64,000 nucleotides of DNA, from NCBI GenBank assembly GCA_947462335.1, contig OX381705.1, forward strand, positions 1,426,001-1,490,000. The letters run 5' to 3'. The notes beneath the pieces were generated by a model, which saw only the letters and a list, made by a program, of their open reading frames with translations, did no database searches and had not been told where the DNA came from. A program made the position numbers and the translations under genes. The DNA is from Harmothoe impar. Lineage: Eukaryota; Annelida; Polychaeta; Phyllodocida; Polynoidae. Shown piece after piece: positions 22,700 through 32,838 of this stretch. The first letter of the stretch is position 1, and each line of letters opens with the position of its first letter.

Positions 22700-24274
22700 A
22701 TGGCAAACGACCAGGAGAAGGAGAACATGGAGGACAATCCACCGGCTCCGAAGCGTAGACGCACCAAAGTGGTCTTCGACTCCAAAGAAACCACAACAAA
22801 TGCGGCATCCAACGCTGAAGACAAGGTAAGATCCATCCGGCATTACTCCAAAGCCTCATTTCCGTCCAAATCTCTAAGACAGACGAAAATTGCAGATTCA
22901 TTTGTCGTCGAGCAAGGCGGAAGCAGTACTTTCGCTGGTTGTAACGTATCCTCACCCGGTGTGAAAAGGAAACGACCAACAACCAGCTTCAGTCAAAGCA
23001 AAGCTATCCGCGACAACGATAATGTTCGTATTTTATCGGAATTACACTTGGAAAATCGTTATTCAACCTTAGGTGAAGACGATAATTATTTTGAAGATAA
23101 TTACAACAATTTACAAACGCAAGGGAGCCATTCTTTCGATTTATCGCACGACTCAGAATCAAACGAGTCGGACGAAAATCCGAAACTACCGGCTACCCCG
23201 CAGACTGAATCCAACATGGCGGCCATGGCCACGCTTGGTTCACTTTCTGCTGATACGACAACCACAATTTGCCACATTCTGTCTGATTTACCACAAACAA
23301 ACCCCGGTAACTCTACAGAAGCATCAGGTATGCAACCTCTCACTTCCATGAAAAATTCTGGGTCGATAGTTGACCTAGAAAACTGACAGCAGATCATTGT
23401 TGACATTCGTGAGGGCCACCCCACCAGTACAATGGGGCAACCCACCATAGATAGCACTGACACTATAGTGACAGTACCTCTCACACACCCTGACCAACCT
23501 GTTAGACACAGAACTACATGTAATTTTCATACACATGTGATTGATACACCCTCTGTTTCTGTTCCCATTGAACAGGTGACGATCAAGACAGACGATCGCC
23601 TCCCAGATGCCGCCTACGACATCTGGGTGACGGCAAACAAGAAGATGAAGGATGCCTTACGGTACTCCAAGTGGGCAGACTGGTACCTAGACTGCTCGGA
23701 CGTGGGGTTACTGCCCCCTTGGACGTTCGGGTTTGAAAACGTCCCTTCCCACTTGGACGAGATCCCCGAAGTATCTGAGATTATGATAGAAGAACGCAAG
23801 GAAGCATCAAAGCGAATGATGAATCGCATAGGCCTAGTTATGAAACAAAAATCGGCCAAACTTGACAATGTGGCCGATGGGTACAACAAGTCCTGGCGAG
23901 ACATTGCTCACAAGGACCCAGGCCTCCATGCTGACCCAGCTGAATACAAAAGGCTGGTTGAAATAGCAGAGAAGGAACAGCTGAAACAATGCACGAAACT
24001 GGACACGAAGATCGAAACTGACCAGCAGAGTAAGGCAGACACTCCACGAGTGACCAACACCGAGATCCAGGGCCCCTACAGGGGAGTCCGAGGACGTGGT
24101 GGACGTGGGTCCTCTAGAGGACTTGGCTTCAACTGGAGAGGTGGTGCCTCAGCTGCAGCTGGGGGAAGCTCACCCTCATATGAGAACTTTGATAGCAACA
24201 ACACAAACTATCGGGGAAACTTCAGAGGGCGGGGCCCAGCCCGCGGAGGCAGAGGGGGCTCAAGGAGATTCTAG
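22700..24274 (+). CDS. PLE ORF1: basic, RGG-box protein, interrupted by one in-frame TGA
   Basis: I start at the ATG at 22700 (context aacATGG). The frame runs 228 codons to a TGA at 23384-23386, then continues open in the same frame to 24274, about 524 codons in all. The N-terminal part has a basic KRRRTK patch (residues 20-25), a further KRKR patch near residue 90, and acidic and Ser-rich stretches. The second half contains a Trp/Tyr-rich segment (IWVTANKKMKDALRYSKW...). Its C-terminus is rich in RGG, RGRGG and GGRGG from about residue 455, typical of RNA-binding tails. No zinc knuckle or protease seen. It precedes the RT gene by 44 bp, so a role as RNA-binding partner is my inference. The TGA is followed by CAG. 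Readthrough or a disabling mutation are both possible. Confidence 0.7.
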
Positions 24275-24318
24275 AGCCCTCCCCCTTTGACCAGTCTCTC
24301 ATATCTGAACACTTGACC

Positions 24319-27012
24319 ATGAACTTGCCCAATGACTATGATACTGAACTCTCCCTGGAAACTGATAACAATCTATCCCGTACAACAAGTCTCTCCAGTG
24401 AAACTGGAAATTTTGAAATTAAAGTTCAATCTGTAGATGAAAACTGTGTTGACCTTGTTCTTTCTCGAAATGATTCAATCATAGAAGATGAAGGAGAAAA
24501 ATCTCCAAATAGCGGTAAAAACAAAAATAAATGTAAAAAATCGAAAAAATCCGACAATATTATAAATCTGTCTAGCAGGATTCTCACCATAGCTGAAGCT
24601 CAAGTACTTGAAAAGGGATTAAAATTCTGCCCTACCCAAACAAAAGTAGACCTAGCAGAAGTTAGGAAAGACTTAGATGTATTCCACAACAGACTGCGAA
24701 CAAAACAATATTGGAACAGTGGGAAAGGGAAAAAATTCAAACAGGCCCAAAAAAAGCTAGCAAAAGAAAAACAAAAATTAAGGGATGGGAATCTAATCCA
24801 ACCTCTAATTACAGACCTTCTGTCAACCAGGGACACACATGTGCCCCCGTTCGACCAACACCATCTAATAAAAACTGGGAAAGGGTCTAACTCTTCCTGG
24901 CAACCACCAAAAACCTGCATCCCTCTAGAAAACTGGATAGCAGAAAATATAAAGGACCTAAATAATTCCGCCCAACCAAAAGCAGTTAAGAAACACAACC
25001 TCAACACTCATCAAAGAAAGGCCCTTAGATCTCTGGCAGTGGACAAATCCATTACCATCAAACCAGCTGACAAAGGGGGTGCCATAGTAATAATGGACAC
25101 CATAGATTACATCTTAGAGGCAGACAGGCAATTATCCCAAGAATCCACATACCAAAAGCTAGACCATGACCCCACCCCCTTCTACCAAGCAAAGGTAGAA
25201 GAGAGGGTACAAAAAATGGTAGAAAACAAAGAAATAACAAAAAAGGTAGCAAAATCTCTAGTAGCACAGAAACCTAGAACCCCCCAGATATATTTTCTAC
25301 CAAAAGTCCACAAAAATGTCGACCCCCCTCCTGGGAGACCAATTTGCTCAGCAAATGGGTGCCCCACAGAGAGGATATCATCCATGGTTGACCTTTTCTT
25401 AAAACCTTTAGTACAAAAGGCAGACTCCTATGTAAAAGACACCACCGATTTTATCAAAAAAATCGAAAAAATCGAAAAAACAACACAAGAGACTATAATA
25501 GGGACACTAGATGTCACCTCACTGTACACCAACATTCCAAATGATGAAGGGATACAAGTCATTTCAGAAACCCTAGAAAGGGAGAGACAGGGGGAAGTAA
25601 ACCCCAAAAATCAATCATTAGTCGACTTGCTAGAAATTGTTTTAAAAAACAACAATTTCCAGTTCAACAATGAAAACTATTTACAAATAAGTGGGACAGC
25701 AATGGGCACACGAGTAGCACCATCTTATGCAAATTTGTTCATGACCGATCTGGAGAAAAAATTACTAGAAAAATCTTCAGAAAAACCCACAGTTTGGTTC
25801 AGATACATAGATGACATCTTCTTTGTCTGGGAACACGGAGAAGAAAAATTGAAAGAATGGGTGGGGTTCCTCAACGAGGAACACCACAGCATCAAGTTCA
25901 CAGCAGAATGGTCCAAAGAAAAGATCAATTTTTTGGACACTACCGTAAACAAAGATATTGACGGTAGCCTGTATACAAGCCTATACACAAAACCAACAGA
26001 CACAAACAGTTTCCTGAGATATGACTCAGCACATGCACCCAATGTGAAGCAAAGCCTACCATACAGCCAATTCCTTAGATTAAAACGAATCTGTAAGAAA
26101 GATTCAGACTACCTGACATGCGTAGAAATGAAGGTAAAACAATTCCTCAAAAAAGGCTATCCACAGAGACTGTTGGATGAAGCCAAACTGAAGGTGTCCC
26201 TACTAGATAGGGACACTCTTCTTACAAGAAAATCCAGAAAAGCCCTAGAGGCCGAAAAACTGGAAGAAAGAGAAAATCTCAGAAAATTGTCCAAAAAGGA
26301 CAAAACAATAGAAAAGCCTGAACCAGAACAGGAGAAGGCCTTTCTAACCACTACATTCAGACCCAACTATCATAAGTTGGAGAAAATTGTGAAAAGGAAT
26401 TGGGACAATCTGTCCCAATCCTACACAACCCGGGGCATCCAAAGGATGAAATTGATAACAGGATACAAAAGACCAAAAAATCTGCGAGACCATCTGGTAA
26501 GAGCCAGATGCAACTTCAACCCAGCAGACTGGGTGAAGAAGGAAGGAGAAGATGGAAAGAAACCAAACTCCAATGTGTGCAAAGATCCAGAATGCAAAGT
26601 GTGCCCTGTATTAGACAAAACAGGGAAAATACACATCACAAGCCAACTACAGAGAGACACCAAGACGAATGTCTGCTGTAAGAGCTCAAACCTGATATAT
26701 TGCATTGACTGCAAAAAATGTGGAAAAAGATATGTCGGAGAGACATACAGAGACATAGAGTACAGAATAAGTGAACACCTGGGAGACATAACCCACAAAA
26801 GATACGATACAAGTGAAGTGGCATACCACTTCAATCATGAGGGACACAACCAAACAGATGATGTCTGCGTGTATATTCTAGACTTCATATACGAACACCC
26901 ACAATCCAAGAGGGGCACCAAACTCCGAAAGTCCATTGAATTTTCATGGATACAACGTTTAAAAACAGTTGTACCATCAGGGATGAATATCCTGGAGAGC
27001 CGCTATGGTTAA
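24319..27012 (+). CDS. Penelope-type reverse transcriptase with GIY-YIG endonuclease
   Basis: Uses the ATG at 24319, giving 897 aa. Basic, Lys-rich N-terminus. The stretch IKPADKGGAIVIMD before the RT is characteristic of PLEs. RT: LPKVHK, then DVTSLYTNIP with catalytic Asp398, GTAMGTRVAPSYANLF near residues 458-474, and the RYIDD box at 495-499 with Asp498/Asp499. The thumb-side region has the PLE signature LYTKPTDTNSFL. A Cys/His cluster precedes and overlaps the endonuclease (CKDPECKVCP, CIDCKKCG). GIY-YIG domain: LIYC at 792-795, YVG at 805-807, Arg816, His820, and the likely metal-binding Glu874. All key residues are present and the frame is intact, so the enzyme may be functional. RT and endonuclease would perform target-primed reverse transcription in the nucleus. 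Inference: it acts with ORF1 just upstream. Confidence 0.95.
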   Translation: MNLPNDYDTELSLETDNNLSRTTSLSSETGNFEIKVQSVDENCVDLVLSRNDSIIEDEGEKSPNSGKNKNKCKKSKKSDNIINLSSRILTIAEAQVLEKGLKFCPTQTKVDLAEVRKDLDVFHNRLRTKQYWNSGKGKKFKQAQKKLAKEKQKLRDGNLIQPLITDLLSTRDTHVPPFDQHHLIKTGKGSNSSWQPPKTCIPLENWIAENIKDLNNSAQPKAVKKHNLNTHQRKALRSLAVDKSITIKPADKGGAIVIMDTIDYILEADRQLSQESTYQKLDHDPTPFYQAKVEERVQKMVENKEITKKVAKSLVAQKPRTPQIYFLPKVHKNVDPPPGRPICSANGCPTERISSMVDLFLKPLVQKADSYVKDTTDFIKKIEKIEKTTQETIIGTLDVTSLYTNIPNDEGIQVISETLERERQGEVNPKNQSLVDLLEIVLKNNNFQFNNENYLQISGTAMGTRVAPSYANLFMTDLEKKLLEKSSEKPTVWFRYIDDIFFVWEHGEEKLKEWVGFLNEEHHSIKFTAEWSKEKINFLDTTVNKDIDGSLYTSLYTKPTDTNSFLRYDSAHAPNVKQSLPYSQFLRLKRICKKDSDYLTCVEMKVKQFLKKGYPQRLLDEAKLKVSLLDRDTLLTRKSRKALEAEKLEERENLRKLSKKDKTIEKPEPEQEKAFLTTTFRPNYHKLEKIVKRNWDNLSQSYTTRGIQRMKLITGYKRPKNLRDHLVRARCNFNPADWVKKEGEDGKKPNSNVCKDPECKVCPVLDKTGKIHITSQLQRDTKTNVCCKSSNLIYCIDCKKCGKRYVGETYRDIEYRISEHLGDITHKRYDTSEVAYHFNHEGHNQTDDVCVYILDFIYEHPQSKRGTKLRKSIEFSWIQRLKTVVPSGMNILESRYG

Positions 27013-27043
27013 ACCGATAAACTAAATGCCACGTCATTTTTTT

Positions 27044-27762
27044 CCCAACACCGGGAGGTCACCCATGGTGCCCCAGAATTTTTATATAAATAGATATAAA
27101 ATTCACTGGAACCTGACCCCCTACTATTAAGTTAGAATAGGTACAGGAAAAATCCCTCGCAAAATCCCATTGGTCTAACCAGAAGCTCCATCTCATTTGA
27201 CCAAGAAAATAAAAGTCCACCTACCATGTTGATGCCCATAGGTATCACCACACAGAGTCACAAACATAGATTGGTTACATTCCAAATTAAACAAAGAAAT
27301 AATGTTATTGGGCAAAATAATTATTATTTCAAAAAAATAAATCCATACCCCTAGATTACACCTGATGAGGCCACTAGAGGGCCGAAACATTCCAAGTTCC
27401 CAAAAGAAAAAACTTCTCTTTGAGAGTATATATTGGCAACCAATCACATTTCAGCACTGGCTAACTGACTAAGTCAGAAAACCCAATTCCAAATTTAAGT
27501 AAAATAAATAGACTAGATCTATTTATAGTAGTAGGAACCACATAGTAGTTCCAACAATTTGGTAACATTTTTATGAAAACATGCTAAAATAAAATAAATA
27601 AAAAGAATGCCTGCTGGGAGATGCAACATTCAGCCAATGAAAATACTCCAAATGGAACATGTGACCCCCATTGCTGCCAGGAGCGGCAAATCTGGACTCA
27701 CCTTGGTCAATTGGAATGTAGTGTTGGGAGGATTCACACGCCACGTCCCTTGATCCATTGTC
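27044..27762 (+). repeat. Right pseudo-LTR of the PLE (719 bp)
   Basis: Same sequence as 21793-22511 with substitutions such as cataggt for cacaggt, taatgtta for taatatta and cagccaat for cagctaat. It follows the RT stop codon by 31 bp. At the right end it passes into the host flank (tcaatgttgattc) instead of PLE 5' leader. Confidence 0.92.
27355..27400 (+). ncRNA. Hammerhead-ribozyme-like core in the right pseudo-LTR
   Basis: Identical to the left core: CTGATGA at 27362-27368, 4-bp GGCC/GGCC stem II, GAAAC ending 27388, then ATT in place of an expected G-U-H triplet. Confidence 0.6.
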
Positions 27763-27813
27763 AATGTTGATTCATTGTTCTGTGCCCGCTGGGTGTGTGC
27801 TATTTAAACATAC
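27763..27813 (+). repeat. Right flank copy of the PLE, first part
   Basis: Matches 21584-21634 base for base and ends aaacatac, where the LTR-flanked unit begins. It continues after that unit at 37228. Confidence 0.9.
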
Positions 27814-28360
27814 TGTAACGGGTTGACTATAAAGTCTAACTGTTATTGTTGTATATCTATTGTATGTTGTATGATGTAAGACAACACGGTTCTATTGTGT
27901 TTAATAACTGTTTTATTCATCTAACTAGTGTCGTCGGTTCGTTACATACACCGACTCCTCTAGTTCGGTTATCTATACGGTAGTGTACCGGTACCACCTT
28001 CGGTTACCGTCGGTAGTTGTTACATAAGCATTTTACATAACTAAACCTAACAGGTGGCGCTGCTAGTACGGTCACGTGGCTATGCAGCGCTGTATATAAG
28101 ACGGCTACTTCTCCATTGGAAGGCAGTCAGGTTTGGGACTGTCGTGACATGACCACCCTGTGCTCACGGGCTTAACTCTATGCTGTAGGGTTGCCCCACT
28201 GTATTATATATCTGTTCTGATCTTGTATATCCGCTGGTTATACTTGTACTATAATACACCAGAGTTACCTTTACAATAAAGTCGCCGTATATTAAAGTCT
28301 AATTTACCTTGTCTGGTTTTTGTACTCAAGTGTTACATACGTAGTAAGAGACCAACTACA
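27814..28360 (+). repeat. Left long terminal repeat (547 bp)
   Basis: TG...CA ends, TATATAAG at 28093-28100 as a probable promoter TATA box, AATAAA at 28275-28280 as polyadenylation signal, giving a normal U3-R-U5 order. Differs from the right LTR at about two positions (gtgtcgtcg/gtgttgtcg and tcacgtgg/tcacatgg), both CpG transitions. Confidence 0.93.
28093..28100 (+). promoter_or_regulatory. LTR TATA box
   Basis: TATATAAG about 280 bp into the LTR, 175 bp upstream of AATAAA. It is placed as an RNA polymerase II promoter for the unit. An identical site lies at 36960-36967 in the right LTR. Confidence 0.65.
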
Positions 28361-28361
28361 T

Positions 28362-28380
28362 TGGTGCCGTGACCACTTGA
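28362..28380 (+). other. Putative tRNA primer-binding site
   Basis: TGGTGCCGTGACC begins one base after the left LTR. TGG is the expected complement of a tRNA CCA end. I cannot assign the tRNA. Confidence 0.6.
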
Positions 28381-28422
28381 TCGAACCGACCATTGATAGG
28401 GTATTAAATAGACTTACAGTAT

Positions 28423-28797
28423 ATGGATTACCTATACGATTTTGTCAGCTCGTTCAGCGGCAGGACTAAAACCCCTGCTGAGGAACGTGAAGAAGCCGTA
28501 CAGAATGTACGCTTCTTCACAGGCAAATCAAATAGGGGGGAGAGCCGGGCAGCCTTGGAGGTGCCCGGTGACGACCTCTCCCAAGAAGCAATAGGTGATC
28601 CTATTGTGGAAGCCTTTACCAGAGGAGAGGATGGAGAGCAATCTCCAATCCCGGGACCCTTTGATATAAGCTCCAGGAAATCGTTGGACTCCCTTTCCAC
28701 TCTACTGCCACCAAACTGGAAGCAGCCTGATGTCTTCAACCGTGGTTTACACCTAAGCCACAACCGTCGGTGCTCTACTACTGTCCAGGGCTCCTGA
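28423..28797 (+). CDS. 124-aa ORF of unknown function after the left LTR
   Basis: ATG at 28423 lies 62 bp after the LTR. The product is hydrophilic with acidic stretches (PAEEREEAVQNV, TRGEDGEQSP) and no transmembrane, Cys/His or enzymatic motif. Its position is where gag would begin in an LTR element, so it may be a truncated gag N-terminus. It may equally be a leader ORF of the LINE. I do not recognise the family. Confidence 0.45.
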   Translation: MDYLYDFVSSFSGRTKTPAEEREEAVQNVRFFTGKSNRGESRAALEVPGDDLSQEAIGDPIVEAFTRGEDGEQSPIPGPFDISSRKSLDSLSTLLPPNWKQPDVFNRGLHLSHNRRCSTTVQGS

Positions 28798-29708
28798 TCC
28801 TGTGGTCACTATATTACTGTGTGACCTATAAACTATTATATGGATCATCCTCCTGTGATACTTATTTATAGGGAGGCACGGACCTACCTTTTTATATTTA
28901 TATTTCACAAGAGATGGAAGCACTATACCGGTGCTGGACTCTATCCATCTCTACCACCATAAACTGCTAGGTACTGGAGTACCGCCCCTAATAAGGATGA
29001 CGATCTATCCCACCTTATTTAGGATACGCTACTATGGATTTTTATATATAAACTTTTCTACGCCAAAGGAAATGGGAACTGCTATAGTTCCAATTATAAA
29101 ACTTTTCTTCGCCAAAGGAAGTGAGAACTATTATAGTTCTATTATTTATATATAAGGACACTAACTCCACACGGATTCGCACCATTGCTGAATGTAGTAG
29201 GTGATGTGTTGAGTTTCCAAGGTGGTTATTGGTGCCTTTACTTTTAACTGATACTAGTCTAGGACTATCAGTTGGACAGTTTTTATATCATGTGCCTACG
29301 GGACTATGGTTTGATACCAAAGACTATACTGTTGATATAAACTGTTATATACATGTTAACTTGGTTGTTCATGTATGTATGCCTGTTGTTACTATGAGTA
29401 GAAATGTTACTTGTTGATAAATTGATATACGTGGTATATAATGTATCCAAGAGGTATTATTATTATAAAACCAACCCTTCCTGTGCTTGGAGTATGGCCG
29501 CTGAGTGAGACGGACGTACATCAAGGGAGCTCCGCATATTAACACCGGCATTTCACAACTTGGCCTACTGCATATACCTAGGAAGGGCAAGGTTCTGCAT
29601 AAAGACTTTCTGCATACAGTGGAGTGGTTTTAAGTGTATATTAATTATCCAAACAGGATCTAGCAGCAATTTTATACACAGCGACTACTCACACAGCGGA
29701 GATTCAAC
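28798..29708 (+). other. Leader between the 124-aa ORF and ORF1, with a 49-bp tandem repeat
   Basis: Non-coding, AT-rich. Two units of about 49 bp at 29052-29149, each with acttttctNcgccaaagga and a small self-complementary motif (gaactNNtatagttc). This may be 5' untranslated sequence of the LINE. The exact junction between LTR-element and LINE sequence is not visible. Confidence 0.55.
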
Positions 29709-31355
29709 ATGGAGGACCCCGCACCACCTACTCCTACAGCCCCAGCCGGCACCCTGACCACAGGAACCCCGTCCAGGTTTGGCTTTGGTATTGGTAATTC
29801 TATCATGGGCCTGTTTAGTGGCTATAAAAAGGTCGATCTTACCCCCCCTAAAAAATTGCTAAATCTAAATGATTTAAGTGATGATGACTTTGATGACGCC
29901 ACCTCTGGGGAAGATTCAGACAGTACTATAGCTAGTTCTAGGGCAACTCGTGCTCGTGATAGAGGCAAATTAAAACCTGATACCCAAACCAGGACAGACG
30001 AGCTGTGTGCCTTGGAAAAGAAGTTCTGCAAAGGGATGAATAAACTGGTCTCAAAACTAACAATATTAACTGACTCCGCAATCTCTAACAATGAGCAGAT
30101 TAATCACCTCATTGGTGTGGCTGATAACCATAATACCCGATTGAGTTCAGTAGAACAAAGGCAGGACTCACTTCAGACCGAACATGATACACTCGTACGT
30201 CAGCAGGCTAAAATGAAAGTCACCCTTAACAAATTGGTTGCAAAAGATGTTAGGAAGGATCTCATCATTGAAAACCAGGCCAAAGAGATAGAAGATCTCA
30301 AACAGGGTAAAAGAAGGGGCAATCTTATTATTAGAGGAATAAGTGAAGCAGACCACCCCAATGCCCGCACTGCCATTTTGACCTTGTTTCAGGACATGGG
30401 CACGGGATTAACTGCCAGCGACTGCGGATCTATTGTAAGGTTGGGACCCCCTCCTATAAATAGACAGGCTGCCCCGGGAGCCACGCCAACATGTAGGCCT
30501 ATCCTGGTCACACTCCACCGACCTGAGACTAAGGGTGCTGTATTTACAAATGCCAACAAGTTGAAACGCCTACCACCCTGGGAGCCCGTGAACATTAGCG
30601 ATGATATGACCCCTACCCAGCAGGCGCAGCAGAGAGATCTTAGAATAGTAGCTAGCCATGCGAAGGCCCTTGGTCACAACACTCAGCTCAAGGGGAAGGG
30701 TGTAGTTATTGATGGCAAGGCATACACATACAAAACCCTACACACCCTCCCACCCACACTCACGGTACAACAGGCTAAAACAATTACTTTGACTAATGGT
30801 GGGATTGCATTTCAATCACATCATTCATGGTTAAGTAACATGTACCCAGCAGAAATCGTGTATAAGGGCAACTACTATGGGAGTGTGGAACAAGGTCTCT
30901 GGCACCAGGCGGCATTGGTAGCGCAGGACCCCGTGTTAGCACGTGACGTACTACTGACCAATTGTCCGTATGAGGCCAAGAAAAAGGCAAAAACTGTGTC
31001 TGAACACCCTACCTGGAAACCACTAGAGGAATCCACTCTGAAAGCACTCCAAGTCTGCAAATTCACCCAAATAAGTGAACTAAAAAATCAATTACTGGGG
31101 ACCGGAAATGCAGAATTATATGAGAGTACTAGAAATCGCACATATGGTACTGGTAGGACATTAGCTGACGGTGACAAAAACTCTGATCCCAATAGGCCTG
31201 GCCTGAATCGGTGTGGGGCATTACTGCAGGAGGTTAGGACTGAGCTCCGGGCGACTGAACAGGCAGAGCGTGACAGGCGAACACAACTACAGCAGCGCCA
31301 GCAGGACTTAGCTAGACACGTGCCTCCTCCTGTACCCAACCAACCAACGGGATAA
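29709..31355 (+). CDS. LINE ORF1: coiled coil, L1-ORF1p-like RNA-binding region and C-terminal NADAR domain
   Basis: ATG at 29709 (caacATGG), 548 aa. Residues 1-90: low-complexity, acidic (DLSDDDFDD). About 95-200: heptad-rich coiled coil, a trimerisation region in L1-type ORF1p. About 201-290: RRGNLIIRGISE and RPILVTLHRPETKGAVF, as in the ORF1p RRM. About 290-350: PVNISDDMTPTQQAQQRDL... GVVIDGKAYT, as in the ORF1p C-terminal domain. About 364-525: FQSHHSWLSNMYPAEIVYKG, YYGSVEQGLWHQAAL, EAKKKAK, KFTQISELKNQLLGTGNAEL, RTYGTGRTL, LNRCGALLQEVRTEL, a full NADAR (YbiA/DUF1768) domain. The tail is Gln/Arg-rich. ORF1p coats element RNA. NADAR enzymes act on ADP-ribose linked to guanine, so a repair or counter-defence role is inferred. 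The SGNH ORF starts 8 bp downstream. Confidence 0.85.
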   Translation: MEDPAPPTPTAPAGTLTTGTPSRFGFGIGNSIMGLFSGYKKVDLTPPKKLLNLNDLSDDDFDDATSGEDSDSTIASSRATRARDRGKLKPDTQTRTDELCALEKKFCKGMNKLVSKLTILTDSAISNNEQINHLIGVADNHNTRLSSVEQRQDSLQTEHDTLVRQQAKMKVTLNKLVAKDVRKDLIIENQAKEIEDLKQGKRRGNLIIRGISEADHPNARTAILTLFQDMGTGLTASDCGSIVRLGPPPINRQAAPGATPTCRPILVTLHRPETKGAVFTNANKLKRLPPWEPVNISDDMTPTQQAQQRDLRIVASHAKALGHNTQLKGKGVVIDGKAYTYKTLHTLPPTLTVQQAKTITLTNGGIAFQSHHSWLSNMYPAEIVYKGNYYGSVEQGLWHQAALVAQDPVLARDVLLTNCPYEAKKKAKTVSEHPTWKPLEESTLKALQVCKFTQISELKNQLLGTGNAELYESTRNRTYGTGRTLADGDKNSDPNRPGLNRCGALLQEVRTELRATEQAERDRRTQLQQRQQDLARHVPPPVPNQPTG

Positions 31356-31363
31356 GTACCAGC

Positions 31364-32035
31364 ATGTATCATACTGTATTATATGCAGACAGTAGGGGCA
31401 AACACCTGCAGGAGCCTATAAATGAGTACATGTTGGCTAAAGGCCATATGGATATCAGAGTGTGGGTCAAATACCTAAGTGGAGCTACATACGAGACGAT
31501 GCTACCTTACATGGTGAACGACCTGAGTAAATACAGGTACGATCTGGCACTAATCATGCTGGGTGTGAACAATCTAACTGACCTTCATGTGAATTGTGTG
31601 ACCAACATCCATAGGATATCACCTGTCTATGTAGAAACGGGAAATCTGGTTGATTGTATGACTGATAAAATCGAACAATATAAGCTCATACTCAATCAAT
31701 TCAATCAGCCCTCTGCATTCTGTCAGCTTGTTGGTGCATCATATGAACGGTATAATTCTGAGGCTGGTTCGTATGCTTGAGCACAACAGGTCATAAACAG
31801 TGGTGTCCCCCACCTAAACCGTGTGGTAGTAAACATGAATGAACAATACGGTACCATGGGACCCTGGCTGGAGGCTACAGTACACCCACTAAGTGGAGGA
31901 AGGCGCTCTGAGAGCTACAAGAAACTGGCTGACGGAGTTCATGGCGATGCCACTACAAATCTGGAATGGGCAACTCAAATCGCCAAGGCGGTTGTGATAA
32001 ACCAAAGGATTATGGAGGAAAATAGATTAATATAG
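31364..32035 (+). CDS. SGNH/GDSL esterase-like ORF, split by one in-frame TGA
   Basis: ATG at 31364; open to TGA at 31778-31780, then open in the same frame to 32035 (223 codons). Motifs: VLYADSRGKHL (block I, nucleophile Ser), LSGATYE (block II Gly), IMLGVNNLTD (block III, G-x-N), and after the TGA LADGVHGD (block V, Asp and His193). The TGA therefore separates the catalytic Ser from Asp/His. CR1-type LINEs are known to carry esterases in ORF1; here it is a separate ORF 8 bp after ORF1. Role in the element is unknown; lipid or membrane deacylation has been suggested for such domains. Probably inactivated unless the stop is read through. Confidence 0.75.
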
Positions 32036-32838
32036 TTTAATTTAATTGGCTAGTTGCACTCCTTTAATATTTAATTGCAATTCCAAATTCGTATGGCATA
32101 AAGACTAATAAATGTGGTCACATTATTTAGTCATGTCAAACCTTTATAAATCTCGTTATTATAATGATTAATAGAATTTATATTAGGCCACATTCCCCCT
32201 CTGTACATTATCATGTTTGCGCTGTGGTCACAGGCTACATGTTGTATCATGGGACAAAATTACTAAAATTGCCCTACCTTAACACGCTTAGACTTTATAG
32301 ATATAACATGTAAGAAGATGTCCTTATGACACCATGGACTCTTATCTTATGTCATGCTTTCTTGAGATAATTTGTAAATTGTATACATGGACTACATGAA
32401 CTCTGGACTTTTAGACCACATGGTCTACGTGCATAAAATTAATTCTGTAGTAATATTCCTCATATATGGACCGTCTGAACATTGGACTCTGGACTTTATG
32501 GTCAACCGCTCATACATGTGTATATGTCATTTTGTGAAGCTAATGCTGCTAAATGGTGGTTTACAATAGATATTATTAAATTGTTGAAATGATTTAATTG
32601 TGTATATGTTTACTATATGATACTACTTATATTTTCATGCATGGGAACGAACCAGACTGGATCAATCCTCCCACCCTACCTATGCTGCCTCCTGGTGTTA
32701 TCCCGCGAACCTAGCCTGATTGCACGACTTGACCACCAATCCTCCGGTAGACCTATCCCACATCCCCACTATGAGTACTAACATACGCTCCAACTAAGGT
32801 AGGCCAGTTATGTTATGATTTGTCAATAATTATTTGTT
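32036..32838 (+). other. Spacer between the esterase ORF and ORF2
   Basis: AT-rich. A 60-codon open frame at 32387-32569 has no recognisable features. Nothing else supported. Confidence 0.5.

Larger units (their letters stand above)
21793..27762 (+). mobile_element. Penelope-like element (PLE) with GIY-YIG endonuclease
   Basis: A complete 5.97-kb retroelement made of pseudo-LTR, ORF1, RT/GIY-YIG ORF and pseudo-LTR. The two 719-bp pseudo-LTRs differ by about five bases by eye, so insertion is recent. Both coding regions lie on the plus strand. Family evidence is the RT motif set and the C-terminal GIY-YIG domain described under the RT gene. The element sits between two copies of a 211-bp segment, much longer than usual PLE target duplications. 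The RT ORF is open; ORF1 has one in-frame TGA, so autonomy is uncertain. Confidence 0.92.
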
